Assembly: GCA_037147235.1 (NCBI GenBank)
Contig: JBAWVO010000019.1
Coordinates: 1-42,089, forward strand
Direction: 5' to 3'
DNA from: JANXQG01 sp037147235
GTDB taxonomy: Bacteria > Planctomycetota > Planctomycetia > Pirellulales > Thermoguttaceae
DNA: 42,089 nucleotides
Shown: positions 30,398-38,948 of the stretch, in pieces
Layout of the letters: each line of letters opens with the position of its first letter
How positions within the stretch are numbered: the first letter of the stretch is position 1
Program-made: the position numbers and the translations under genes
Notes under the pieces: generated by a model
What the model saw: only the letters and a program-made list of their open reading frames with translations
What the model was told of the DNA's origin: nothing
Databases searched by the model: none

Positions 30398-31821
30398 TGG
30401 CTGCTAACTTACCCATCGAATCCACGGTCGGCCGTGTGCTGGTAGTTGACGACCACGCTCGGGTGCGTGAGTCGATGGCCGATGTACTTCGCCATGCCGG
30501 CCATCAGGTACAGTGTTGTACTTGCGCTGCCGAGGCCCTGCAAGTCTTGCAAACGGCCCGCTTCGATTGCATTGTCACCGACCTGAAGATGCCGGGCATG
30601 ACGGGAATCGAGCTTATCGCCGAACTGCGACAGCGGCAATGCGCAACACAGATCGTCATGGTCACGGCCCACGCCACGGTAGCCACGGCCGTCGAGGCGA
30701 TGCGGCATGGGGCGTTTGATTACATTGAAAAACCTTTCGAGGCCGATGCCCTGGAGCGGTTGGTGACCCAGGCCATACGGCATGGCCGGCTCATTCATCC
30801 GGAACCGGCCGATGCCTTGGCGGTGGCGGATGTCCGTTCGCCGGCGATGATCGGCTCCAGCCCCGTGATGCAGACCTTGCGGACGCGGATCTTGCAAATC
30901 GGGCCAACCTCGGAGACCGTACTCATCATGGGCGAAAGTGGCACCGGCAAGGAACTGGTTGCTAGGGCTGTCCACGCCGCCAGCCATCGACACGGCACAC
31001 CGATGGTCAGCTTGAATTGTCCGGTGCTCTCAGCCCACCTGATGGAAAGCGAGCTTTTCGGCCACGAAAAAGGTGCCTTTACCGGGGCCGACGCACCTCG
31101 GACCGGACGTTTTGAAACGGCCCATGGCGGCACAATCCTGCTGGACGAAGTCACCGAGATCGATTTGCCGCTTCAGGCTAAGTTGCTGCGGGTATTGCAA
31201 GAGAAATCGTTCGAGCGGGTCGGTTCGTGCAAGACAATTCATGTGGACGTCCGCGTGTTGGCCACGACGAACCGCGATCTGCACGGCGAAGTCTCGGCCG
31301 GGCGTTTCCGCGAAGACCTCTACTTCCGTCTGGCCGTGCTGCCGCTGGTCGTGCCACCGTTGCGCCAGCGTCGCGAGGACGTGTTGGAACTGGCGGCTTA
31401 CTTCTTCAAGCGATCCGCCCAGCGATTGCAGCGTGAGACCTGCTCGTTGGAGTCGGCTGCCGAACAGTTGCTGGTTGATTATTATTGGCCGGGCAATGTT
31501 CGCGAGTTGGAAAACATTATTACGCGAGCGTGCGTGCTGACAACGACAGGCCGAGTAACGGCCGACGAACTTAGCCGCTGGCTAATCGGCTCACCGAAAG
31601 AAAGTGACGCAAGTCCCGAGGAGAGCGTGCCGGTCGGCATCAGTCTGGAGGAGATGGAACGGCGATTGATCGAGGCCACGCTGGAACATTACGGGGGCCA
31701 TCGCGCCCGAACGGCCAAGGCATTGGGTATCGGCATCCGCACGCTATCCGGCAAGTTGCGGCAATATGGTTATGCTCCCCGCGAGAAATCCTTTACGACG
31801 GAGACGATGTCGCGCATGTAG
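30397..31821 (+). CDS. Sigma-54-dependent regulator (FlrC/NtrC-like), flagellar side
   Basis: A 474-residue activator. The receiver has D18/D19 and phospho-acceptor D62 in VTDLKMPG. The AAA+ core has GESGTGKE, the sigma-54 contact loop GAFTGA (in EKGAFTGADAPR) and GGTILLDEVTEI. The Fis-type helix-turn-helix is at the C-terminus (ARTAKALGIGIRTLSGKLRQ). Coupled to the kinase gene by TGATG. The consensus -24/-12 promoter at 32030, in front of flgB, is the obvious candidate target, matching the class III logic of polar flagella in Vibrio and Pseudomonas. Confidence 0.93.
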   Translation: MAANLPIESTVGRVLVVDDHARVRESMADVLRHAGHQVQCCTCAAEALQVLQTARFDCIVTDLKMPGMTGIELIAELRQRQCATQIVMVTAHATVATAVEAMRHGAFDYIEKPFEADALERLVTQAIRHGRLIHPEPADALAVADVRSPAMIGSSPVMQTLRTRILQIGPTSETVLIMGESGTGKELVARAVHAASHRHGTPMVSLNCPVLSAHLMESELFGHEKGAFTGADAPRTGRFETAHGGTILLDEVTEIDLPLQAKLLRVLQEKSFERVGSCKTIHVDVRVLATTNRDLHGEVSAGRFREDLYFRLAVLPLVVPPLRQRREDVLELAAYFFKRSAQRLQRETCSLESAAEQLLVDYYWPGNVRELENIITRACVLTTTGRVTADELSRWLIGSPKESDASPEESVPVGISLEEMERRLIEATLEHYGGHRARTAKALGIGIRTLSGKLRQYGYAPREKSFTTETMSRM

Positions 31822-31826
31822 CAAAC

Positions 31827-31864
31827 CGGCACTTTCTGCCGCACACGAAGCGCAGAAATTGCCG
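31827..31864 (+). terminator. Hairpin after the regulator gene, possible terminator
   Basis: CGGCACTTTCTGC pairs with GCAGAAATTGCCG at 12 of 13 positions across a 12-base loop, six bases after the stop. No U-tract follows, so termination is uncertain. Confidence 0.45.
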
Positions 31865-31893
31865 ATTGCCGGCAGACCAACAACTTAAGAAAG

Positions 31894-31924
31894 GTAGCAG
31901 GCACACTCCGTGTGCCGTCCGCCC
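31894..31924. repeat. REP-like hairpin GGCACAC-TCC-GTGTGCC, copy 2
   Basis: Identical over the core to 1782-1812; lies between the regulator gene and the flgB promoter. Confidence 0.75.
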
Positions 31925-32029
31925 ACACTCGGCGCGTACGTGAAACACGGCGATTATTGATTCGCCTGCCCTAATAACGCAATTTTCCCCACAAGGCGAG
32001 ACAAAGAACACTCGGAACGCGATGTCCTA

Positions 32030-32045
32030 TGGCACGCAGCTTGCA
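32030..32045 (+). promoter_or_regulatory. Sigma-54 (-24/-12) promoter for flgB operon
   Basis: TGGCACGCAGCTTGCA matches the consensus TGGCACG-N4-TTGCW at every fixed position. It starts 45 bases upstream of the flgB ATG and directly downstream of a sigma-54 activator gene. Transcription would begin near 32055. Confidence 0.9.
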
Positions 32046-32074
32046 CAGAGTTCCGTAAACCCAAGGTTTTCGTC

Positions 32075-32485
32075 ATGTTATCCGGTTTGTTCCAATCGAC
32101 CACGATCCCCGTCTTGCAAGAAGTGGTAAGCTTCTCGCAAGCCCGGCAGGCGGTCTTGGCGGGCAACATGGCAAACGTCGACACACCCGGCTACCAGGCC
32201 CGGGACTTGTCGGTAGAGGATTTTCAGGCCCGACTGAAGCGGGCGATTGACGATCGCAACCAGCCACAAGTCCGCTCGCCCGGCGAGACGGAACTTGCAC
32301 CGAAACCCGTGATGGCCGAGGTGGCCAAGTCGTCGCAATCGATCCTTCGCCACGACATGGGCAATGTTGACATGGAATCGCAGGTCACGGAGATGGTGAA
32401 GAACCAGATGCGGCACAATTTGGCCCTCACGATTCTCACCGATCAGTTCCGGCAGTTGCAGATGGCGATTAGTGGAAGAGCTTGA
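32075..32485 (+). CDS. flgB: Flagellar proximal rod protein FlgB
   Basis: Rod subunit of the basal body, exported by the flagellar type III system. The 136-residue product has the family N-terminus with NMANVDTPGYQARDLS (about 30-45) and the C-terminal helix ending LTDQFRQLQMAI. AAGG precedes the ATG, and the sigma-54 promoter is 30 bases further up. First gene of the flagellar run. Confidence 0.95.
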   Translation: MLSGLFQSTTIPVLQEVVSFSQARQAVLAGNMANVDTPGYQARDLSVEDFQARLKRAIDDRNQPQVRSPGETELAPKPVMAEVAKSSQSILRHDMGNVDMESQVTEMVKNQMRHNLALTILTDQFRQLQMAISGRA

Positions 32486-32570
32486 AGATGACATGATGAG
32501 TTTCCGCGAACGAAGTCGCGGGGCTTTTGGAATATCGTATTTAACGCCCTGAATCTGAAATCGGAAATTT

Positions 32571-32597
32571 GGGATTTGGGATTTGAGATTTGAGAAT
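32571..32597 (+). repeat. Heptanucleotide array GGGATTT x2 / GAGATTT, before flgC
   Basis: Units GGGATTT, GGGATTT, GAGATTT and a partial GAGAAT, preceded by a diverged GGAAATTT. Inverse units AAATCCA and AAATCCG lie at 33112-33125, just past flgC, so the pair brackets that gene. Confidence 0.8.
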
Positions 32598-32603
32598 ACC
32601 GTT

Positions 32604-32660
32604 GGATGGACCGCCGAGTTCGTTCACGGAAGCAAGGACGGACTTGGAAGTCCATCCTAC
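32604..32660. repeat. Decayed copy of the 29443 inverted repeat
   Basis: GGATGGACC at the left and GGACTTGGAAGTCCATCCTAC at the right match the arms of 29443-29505 with several changes. It lies directly before flgC. Confidence 0.7.
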
Positions 32661-32684
32661 CACCGTTTTTTCGAGGAGTTTCCG

Positions 32685-33101
32685 ATGCTTTCCGCCATCG
32701 ACATTAGTACCAGCGGCCTGGTGGCGCAGCGGATGCGCATGATCCAGATCTCGAACAACATTGCGAACATCAAGAGTACGCACACCTCCAGCGGCGAAAA
32801 GGTGCCGTACCAACCGAAGACCGTCGTCTTCCAGTCCGATGAATCGGGCAGTAACGGCGCGGCCGGCGTGAAGGTAAGTTCGGTCGAGGCCCTGCCGACC
32901 GAACCAATCTGGAAAAAGGAACCGAACCATCCCGACGCGGTCAAGGCTGGCCCGCACGCCGGCGAGGTGGCCTACCCGAACATCGACCTGATGAACGAGT
33001 TTACCAACGCCTTGGAGGCGGCCCGATCGTACGAGGCAAACCTCGGTGCGATGGATATTACGAAAAACATGGAACAGCAGACACTGAGGATACTGGCATA
33101 G
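32685..33101 (+). CDS. flgC: Flagellar proximal rod protein FlgC
   Basis: Rod subunit of 138 residues. SNNIANIKSTHTSSGEKVPY (about 26-45) and YQPKTVVFQ carry the FlgC pattern, and the C-terminus has YPNIDLMNEFTNALEAARSY, the axial-protein motif. ATG 32685 has CGAGGAG; the longer frame begins in the repeat and is rejected. Repeats, including inverse heptamer units, lie on both sides. Confidence 0.95.
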   Translation: MLSAIDISTSGLVAQRMRMIQISNNIANIKSTHTSSGEKVPYQPKTVVFQSDESGSNGAAGVKVSSVEALPTEPIWKKEPNHPDAVKAGPHAGEVAYPNIDLMNEFTNALEAARSYEANLGAMDITKNMEQQTLRILA

Positions 33102-33103
33102 AA

Positions 33104-33207
33104 AAATGACGAAATCCAAAATCCGAATGACGAAAGAAAGCAAACGATGAATATGCACAGAATCATGATTGCACACAACATTCGTCATTCGTCATTCGTC
33201 ATTCGTC
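33104..33207 (+). repeat. Heptanucleotide units after flgC: AAATCCR x2, inverse GACGAA, ATTCGTC x4
   Basis: AATGACGAAA at 33105, AAATCCA-AAATCCG at 33112-33125, GAATGACGAAA at 33125, then four perfect ATTCGTC units at 33180-33207. The GACGAAT-type units are complementary to ATTCGTC; the AAATCC units are complementary to the array before flgC. Two nested inverted systems thus meet here. Confidence 0.85.
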
Positions 33208-33250
33208 ATTTCTCCCCAGCATTCCTGTCCACCTACGCATAACTTTAACC

Positions 33251-33556
33251 ATGGCCTTACCCATCAGCGGCATATCGAGTTCTCCTATCCTGCTGCCAGG
33301 TCGTGCGACCAGCGCAACCAAGGGCATTGAGGGTGGGCCGTCGTTCAAGGATTTTCTCGTTCAGTCGATGCAGGATGTGAACTCGATGCAGGCCGCCGCC
33401 GACAAGGCCGTGGAAAAGCTGGCCACGGGTGGTGACGTCAACCCGGCTGAGGTACTCACCGCCGTTCAGAAGGCAGACATTGCCTTCCAGATGATGATCC
33501 AGGTCCGCAATAAGCTGGTCGATGCGTTCACGGAAATCAAAAACTTACAGATCTAA
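33251..33556 (+). CDS. fliE: Flagellar MS-ring/rod adaptor FliE
   Basis: A 101-residue protein that joins the MS ring to the rod. It shows the family C-terminus: FLVQSMQDVNSMQAAADKA, then VLTAVQKADIAFQMMIQVRN and a final helix VDAFTEIKNLQI. The ATG has no strong ribosome site. 54 bases before fliF. Confidence 0.95.
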   Translation: MALPISGISSSPILLPGRATSATKGIEGGPSFKDFLVQSMQDVNSMQAAADKAVEKLATGGDVNPAEVLTAVQKADIAFQMMIQVRNKLVDAFTEIKNLQI

Positions 33557-33610
33557 CGTATACCCTCTCACCCTAACCCGGAAACAACCACCAACTGACA
33601 ACCACATCCC

Positions 33611-35281
33611 ATGGACTTCCTCAACAAAGCCTTCGCCCAAATTAACGACCTGTTCCGCTCGATGACTCCCGGCGGCCGAATAACGGCCGGGCTGCTGCTG
33701 GTCGTCGCCGTGGTCAGCGTTGGTTACTTGTTCCAGTCGCAGGTGGCCGGTGGAGACGAATACCTCTTCAGCGGCGAGTCGATACCAACGCCCACCCTGC
33801 AAAAGATGGAGGGGGCCTTCGGAAAGGCCGGATTGAATGGTTTCACGATCGAAGGCGGTCGGGTGAAAGTACCCCGCGCACAACGGGCCGCCTATCTGGC
33901 CGCCCTGGCCGACGCGAAGGCCCTGCCGCCGAATTTCGGCGATAAGCGCAGGGAAGGCGGAGAGGGTGGCCTGTTTGAGCCTCCCAACGCCCGCGCGGAA
34001 CGTGCCAGACTGGGAAAAGAGGAGGAATTGTCGCTGGTGATCAGTTCCATGAAAGGGATTGAACGCGCATCGGTGATCCTGGATACGCAGGCGCGGCCGG
34101 GGTTGAGCCTTGCTCCGCTGCAAACGGCGTCGGTTTCGGTGCAGGCCATTGGCGGCGTTCCGCTGGACGATGACCAAATTGACAAGATCCGTTACTACGT
34201 TGCCGCATCCGTTGCCGGCATGAAGCCCGAGAATGTCACGATTGCTGACTCCAACGGCCGCATCCACCCCGGCGGCGAGGCGGATCACGGCGGCCCCGAC
34301 GGCGACCCCTATGCCCGTGCGGTGCGAAAGGCCGAGGAGAGCTTGAACACGAAGATCCGCAATGCCCTTTCTTATATCCCAAAAATCACGGTCGATTCAG
34401 CCGTGACGCTCGACCGCGAAAAAGGGAGCCGCAGCATTGAAGTGAAGAACGATCCCAAGCCGGTGGCGGTGCGAACCTCGGAGAATTCTCGCACATCGAA
34501 CCGCGAATCGGCCTCGTCCGGCGGGGCGCCGGGTATCCAGGCGCAAGGCGGCGGTGCCAATCAGCCCGCTTCGCTCGGTGCCTCCGGCGGCAAGGGATCG
34601 AACGAGACCAGCGACGAATCCAAGACCGAACAGGTCAACGTCATCTCCTCGACGAGTACCGAGAAGGAAACCTTCGGCCTGACTCCAAAACTGGCCAAGG
34701 TCTCCGTCGGCATCCCGGCGAGCTACTACGAGAAGGTTTGGCAGGGGCGCAATCCGACCAAGGAGGGCGAAGAACCTAAAAAGCCCGACCAGGCGGCAAT
34801 CGACAAGATTCGCGACGATATCTCGAAGGACGTTCGCGGCCATGTCGCCACACTGCTCCCGTCCGCGCCGGAAGTCAAGGATCCGACGTCGCTGGTAACC
34901 GTCACGACCTTCCAGGACATTAAGCTCGCCGAGATCCAAGCTCCCGCAGCTACGCAACGGGCCTTGACGTGGCTGGGGCAGAACTGGCCGATGGTGACAA
35001 TGGTGGGCCTCGTGCTTTTCAGCCTGAGCATGTTGCGCTCGATGCTCCGCAGCGTTCCTGCTCCGCCGATGGAATCGGCTGCGGTTTCGATGCGGGTGAC
35101 TGCCGGCGGACAAAAAACCGCCGAGCCTGAAGAAGACGAGGTCAAAGTGACCGCTGCCCGCCGCCTCAACCGCATGACCGGCAAAGGCCCTTCGCTCCGT
35201 GATGAGCTTTCCGAATTTGTGAAGGAAGATCCTGATTTGGCAGCCAACATCCTGCGATCATGGATTGGACAAATGAACTAA
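33611..35281 (+). CDS. fliF: Flagellar MS-ring protein FliF
   Basis: Inner-membrane ring and housing of the export gate, 556 residues. One membrane helix (about 20-41), YscJ/FliF ring domains (about 45-245, with ARLGKEEELSLVISSMKGIERASVIL... as the first ring repeat and QTASVSVQAIGGVPLDDDQIDKI), a long Ser/Gly-rich periplasmic loop (about 290-340), a second membrane helix (about 455-475) and a C-terminal FliG-binding tail ending AANILRSWIGQMN. The TAA overlaps the fliG ATG (TAATG). Confidence 0.96.
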   Translation: MDFLNKAFAQINDLFRSMTPGGRITAGLLLVVAVVSVGYLFQSQVAGGDEYLFSGESIPTPTLQKMEGAFGKAGLNGFTIEGGRVKVPRAQRAAYLAALADAKALPPNFGDKRREGGEGGLFEPPNARAERARLGKEEELSLVISSMKGIERASVILDTQARPGLSLAPLQTASVSVQAIGGVPLDDDQIDKIRYYVAASVAGMKPENVTIADSNGRIHPGGEADHGGPDGDPYARAVRKAEESLNTKIRNALSYIPKITVDSAVTLDREKGSRSIEVKNDPKPVAVRTSENSRTSNRESASSGGAPGIQAQGGGANQPASLGASGGKGSNETSDESKTEQVNVISSTSTEKETFGLTPKLAKVSVGIPASYYEKVWQGRNPTKEGEEPKKPDQAAIDKIRDDISKDVRGHVATLLPSAPEVKDPTSLVTVTTFQDIKLAEIQAPAATQRALTWLGQNWPMVTMVGLVLFSLSMLRSMLRSVPAPPMESAAVSMRVTAGGQKTAEPEEDEVKVTAARRLNRMTGKGPSLRDELSEFVKEDPDLAANILRSWIGQMN

Positions 35282-36288
35282 TGATCATGAAACTATCCCG
35301 TGAAGGACTTCGCAAAGCGGCTATTCTGGTGGCCAGTCTCGATACGGCTGCGGCTGACGCGGTTCTCGATCAATTGACACCGGAGCAGGCCCGGCAGGTC
35401 CGCGAGATCGTCATGGAGATGGACGACATCGATCAGGGCGAGCAGCGGCGGGTGATCGACGATTTCTTTCATGTCAAACCAAAGGTTCCGGCCAATGCAT
35501 CGGCTGGCGTCGAACTTGATGGCCGCCTGGCATGGCTCACTTCTCGCGACGGCCCAATAGAGCCTTTCGATGCGGGCCACTCTGCCGCACCGGCCGGTCA
35601 GCCGTTCCACTTCCTTCGGGAAACTGAGGCTGAGAAACTCCTCCGCGTGCTCAGCAGCGAGCGACCGCAAACGATCGCCCTAGTGCTTTCGCATCTCTTG
35701 CCGTCGCGGGCCGGGGCCGTGCTGGCGCGGCTGCCGGAGAACGTGCAGGCAGAAGTCATTCGTCGGCTGGTCGATCTGGAAGAAACGGATCCGGAAATTC
35801 TTCGCGAGGTGGAAGAGACCCTTCAGACGAAGCTTTCGCAGCAAGTCGAGATGCAGCGCCGCCGCGTGGCCGGTTTGCAGGCCGTAGCCGGTATTTTGCA
35901 AGCCACCGACAGCCGCGTCGGGATGCAGATTCTCGACAACCTGGCGAGTCGCGACCGCGATCTGGCCGAAAAGCTCGGCCCACGGCAATTGATGTTTGAC
36001 GATCTGGCCGACTTGGACGAGAGTGTGCTAGCCGAGGTTTTTGACGAAGCGGGGCCGGAACTGATGTTGCCGGCCTTGTTCGGCGCGATACCGCAGTTAG
36101 TGAGTCGCGTGCTGGCACGCATCCCGCATGCCGACGCTCGGGCAATCCGCCTCAAGCTCAACCATCCCGGCCCGATCCGTCTGAGCGACGTGGAAGAAGC
36201 CCGGCGGCAAGTTGCACGCATCGCGAGCCGATTGAATTATCGCGTCACCCATCGTGTGGTGAGGGGGGGGAGAGAAGTTAGGAGTTAG
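35281..36288 (+). CDS. fliG: Flagellar motor switch protein FliG
   Basis: Rotor component between the MS ring and FliM, 335 residues. N-terminal domain LSREGLRKAAILVASLD, middle domain with the near-EHPQTIA motif ERPQTIALVLSHLLP (about 122-136), C-terminal torque domain with RQLMFDDLADLDESVLAEVF. Starts at 35260 and 35287 are alternatives; 35281 gives a TAATG overlap with fliF. The final residues EVRS and the TAG stop are written by the seven-base repeat GTTAGGAGTTAG, so the native C-terminus may have been replaced. Confidence 0.93.
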   Translation: MIMKLSREGLRKAAILVASLDTAAADAVLDQLTPEQARQVREIVMEMDDIDQGEQRRVIDDFFHVKPKVPANASAGVELDGRLAWLTSRDGPIEPFDAGHSAAPAGQPFHFLRETEAEKLLRVLSSERPQTIALVLSHLLPSRAGAVLARLPENVQAEVIRRLVDLEETDPEILREVEETLQTKLSQQVEMQRRRVAGLQAVAGILQATDSRVGMQILDNLASRDRDLAEKLGPRQLMFDDLADLDESVLAEVFDEAGPELMLPALFGAIPQLVSRVLARIPHADARAIRLKLNHPGPIRLSDVEEARRQVARIASRLNYRVTHRVVRGGREVRS

Positions 36289-36484
36289 AAGAGGGTATGG
36301 CAGATAACCTTGGATATATTGGCAAGCCTCGTTTTTTTGGCAATGCAAAGAAGGATTCCTATTTTCACACTAACTCCTAACTCCTAACTCCTAACTCCTA
36401 ACTCCTTAACGTACTGAAACTTCGCCCCTAACTCCTAACTCCTAACTCCTAACTCCTAACTCCTAACTCCTAACTCCTAACTCC
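36277..36484 (+). repeat. Heptanucleotide system TAACTCC x5 + x8 with inverse GTTAGGA x2
   Basis: Two GTTAGGA-type units (36277-36290) cover the fliG stop. After 80 bp come five TAACTCC units (36371-36405), a 23-bp interruption, and eight perfect units (36429-36484). The array ends six bases before the fliH ATG. The two orientations are complementary, so the transcript can fold. Confidence 0.95.
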
Positions 36485-36490
36485 TCGCCC

Positions 36491-37135
36491 ATGCCAATCA
36501 TCCTCCGCGCCACCGACCTGAATATGGCTACCGCCAGCGTGGCGTTCAACTTCGATGATATGGCCGGCCAGGCGAAGAAGTACTTGGACCAGATCCGCTT
36601 GGACGCGGCAAAGATCGTCGTCCAGGCCCAGCAAGAATCCGCAGCCATCCGCACACGGGCACAGGCCGAAGGTCGGCAGGCGGCGCTGGCTGAAGCCGAC
36701 CAGATGATCCAGCGGCAGCTTTCCGCCGTCCTCCCTGCTTTACAACAAGCGATTCTCGATATTCATCAGGCAAAACAGGCGTGGCTTGCCCAGTGGGAAA
36801 CGCTCGGTATTCACCTCGCGTCTGAAATTGCCAAGCGGCTCATTCGCAGCGAGTTGACTCGCAATCCGGAAATCCCGTTAACCTTGATCCGCGAGGCATT
36901 GCAACTGGCGGCCGGCTGCGGCCAAGTGCGTTTGCTGCTGAATCCCACCGACCATTCCGCTTTGGGCAGCCAGGTGCAGTTGCTGGTCCAAGAGATGTCG
37001 GGACTCGGCGAGACGCAGATCATCGCGGATGCCTCGATCTCGTCGGGCGGATGCCGCGTGGAAACTCGTTTTGGCTCAATCGATCAGACGTTTGAAGCCC
37101 AACTTGCCCGCATCGAAGAGGAACTCCGGCCGTGA
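36491..37135 (+). CDS. fliH: Flagellar assembly protein FliH
   Basis: Regulatory stalk of the FliI export ATPase, 214 residues. Long coiled coil rich in Ala/Gln (about 25-100, DDMAGQAKKYLDQIRLDAAK onwards), then a C-terminal domain (about 110-210) with LASEIAKRLIRSELTRNPE and the VELGGCRVETRFGSIDQ-like end of FliH/V-ATPase E proteins. No Shine-Dalgarno: the leader is pure TAACTCC repeat, and a second ATG at 36524 is possible. The stop overlaps the fliI GTG by four bases. Confidence 0.92.
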   Translation: MPIILRATDLNMATASVAFNFDDMAGQAKKYLDQIRLDAAKIVVQAQQESAAIRTRAQAEGRQAALAEADQMIQRQLSAVLPALQQAILDIHQAKQAWLAQWETLGIHLASEIAKRLIRSELTRNPEIPLTLIREALQLAAGCGQVRLLLNPTDHSALGSQVQLLVQEMSGLGETQIIADASISSGGCRVETRFGSIDQTFEAQLARIEEELRP

Positions 37136-38472
37136 CCATTCCGATCATTGCACAACTCGATCGCGTCATGACCACGGCCCTCACGGGCAGCGTGGCACAA
37201 ACGGTCGGCATGACGATCTCCGCGGCCGGCTTTCCGGCACCGGTTGGGGCCATCGCGGAAATCCAGCGGGAAACCGGCTCGCCGCTCTTGGCCGAAGTGA
37301 TCGGCTTCCGCAATGAAATGACTTTGCTCTATCCCCTGAGCGATCTGACGGGCATTCGCCATGGCAACCGCGTGCGATTGCGGCAGACGGCCCGATGGCT
37401 GCGCGTCGGCCCCGGGCTGCTGGGGCGCGTGGTCAACGCCACCGGTCGGGCGGTGGACGGCAAGCCGCAGCCGGCACTTTCTGAGCGGGCTTCGCTCGAC
37501 CGCCAGCCGCCACATGCCTGCACGCGGCCGCGGATCGACCAGCCGCTGTCCACCGGCATTCGTGCGATTGACGGCATGTTGACCTGCGGCAAGGGGCAGC
37601 GGATGGGAATTTTTGCCGGCTCCGGCGTGGGCAAAAGTGTGCTCTTGGGCATGATGGCCCGTTATGCGTCGGCCGACGTGAACGTCATCGCCTTGATCGG
37701 CGAGCGTGGTCGCGAGGTGAATGAGTTCATCGAGCGCGACCTCGGTCCGCAGGGGTTGGCAAAGAGCGTTGTGATCGTGGCGACCAGCGACGAGCCGGCA
37801 CTGGTCCGCGTGCAGGCGGCATCTGCCGCTGCAACCATCGCTGAGTATTTTCGCGATCAAGGCAAGGACGTCCTACTGCTGATGGATTCGGTCACCCGTT
37901 ATGCAATGGCCCAGCGTGAGATTGGTCTGGCCGCGGGCGAACCGCCGGCCACGCGCGGCTATCCGCCTTCGGTCTTTGCCATGCTGCCCAAACTGGTCGA
38001 GCGTGCAGGACGCAGCCCCGCCGGGAGTATCACGGCTTTCTTTTCCGTGCTGGTTGAAGGCGACGATCCCAACGAGCCGATCGCCGACACCGTTCGTGGT
38101 CTGTTGGACGGCCATACGTGGCTTTCCCGCAACATCGCCAGCCGCGGTCACTATCCGGCCATCGACGTGCTGCCGAGCCTCAGCCGTTTGATGTCCGACA
38201 TCGCCGGCGAAGAGCACCGCCGCGCGGCCACGGTGGTCCGCAGTCTTCTGGCCGCGTATCACGATCACGAAGACTTAATCTCCATTGGGGCTTACCGCCG
38301 CGGCGCGAACAAGCTGGTCGATGCGGCCATCGATATGCAGGACGACCTGAACGGTTTCCTTCGCCAGCGCGTCGATCAACCTTCTTCGGTCGACGATGCG
38401 CGGCAATGCCTTCTCTTGTTGTACCAAAAGGCAGAGAAACTATTGGTAACCGTACCGGGAGGCAAGACGTAA
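37132..38472 (+). CDS. fliI: Flagellum-specific ATPase FliI
   Basis: ATPase that energises and unlocks type III export, 446 residues. GTG start in GTGA overlap with fliH; ATG 37168 is an alternative. F1-beta-like core with Walker A AGSGVGKS (162-169), ERGREVNEF (191-199), Walker B VLLLMDSVTRYA (247-258), and the RGYPPSVFAMLPKLVERAG segment typical of FliI/YscN. Forms a hexamer with FliH and FliJ. Confidence 0.97.
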   Translation: MTIPIIAQLDRVMTTALTGSVAQTVGMTISAAGFPAPVGAIAEIQRETGSPLLAEVIGFRNEMTLLYPLSDLTGIRHGNRVRLRQTARWLRVGPGLLGRVVNATGRAVDGKPQPALSERASLDRQPPHACTRPRIDQPLSTGIRAIDGMLTCGKGQRMGIFAGSGVGKSVLLGMMARYASADVNVIALIGERGREVNEFIERDLGPQGLAKSVVIVATSDEPALVRVQAASAAATIAEYFRDQGKDVLLLMDSVTRYAMAQREIGLAAGEPPATRGYPPSVFAMLPKLVERAGRSPAGSITAFFSVLVEGDDPNEPIADTVRGLLDGHTWLSRNIASRGHYPAIDVLPSLSRLMSDIAGEEHRRAATVVRSLLAAYHDHEDLISIGAYRRGANKLVDAAIDMQDDLNGFLRQRVDQPSSVDDARQCLLLLYQKAEKLLVTVPGGKT

Positions 38473-38474
38473 CG

Positions 38475-38948
38475 ATGGCTAAGTTCGTCTTTCGTTTGGC
38501 AGCTTTGCTTCGCATACGCGAATCGCGCCGCGATGAATGTCGTGCTGCGCTGGCCGATGCCTATCGCGTCGACGAGACACTCGGAAAACAGTTTGAAAGC
38601 CTGCGTCGGGAAATCGACGCACTGCGGGAATTTTGCCGGCTGAAGGCTTCGCCCGGAACGGTGGACATCGACCGCTTGGTCGAGGCCCAGCGTTACGAAT
38701 TGGTCGCGCGCGCCCAGCAACGGAATATCGCCCAGCAGCGGCAAACGGTGGCAACCGAGATCGAACGCCGCCGCCAGGCGCTTGTCGAGGCCGACCGCGA
38801 AGTCCGCGTATTGGAAAAGCTCCGCGAGCGACAGGTCGAACAACACCGTCGCGAGGAGGAACTGCGCGAGACCAAGCGGCTGGATGAAGTCGCCACGCAA
38901 CAGACGTTCCGGCAACTGCAACAGGCCGCCTTGGAGACCGTGCAATGA
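38475..38948 (+). CDS. fliJ: FliJ-like flagellar coiled-coil protein
   Basis: A 157-residue, almost wholly coiled-coil protein, the central stalk of the FliI hexamer. It opens MAKFVFRLAALLRIRESRRD, the usual FliJ start pattern FRLAxLLRIRE, and continues with Arg/Glu/Gln heptads. The start is two bases after the fliI stop. The stop overlaps the next ATG (ATGA). Confidence 0.9.
   Translation: MAKFVFRLAALLRIRESRRDECRAALADAYRVDETLGKQFESLRREIDALREFCRLKASPGTVDIDRLVEAQRYELVARAQQRNIAQQRQTVATEIERRRQALVEADREVRVLEKLRERQVEQHRREEELRETKRLDEVATQQTFRQLQQAALETVQ

Noticed and set aside
36371..36484. CRISPR-like array
   Set aside because: Units are seven bases with no spacers and no cas genes; it is a simple tandem repeat.
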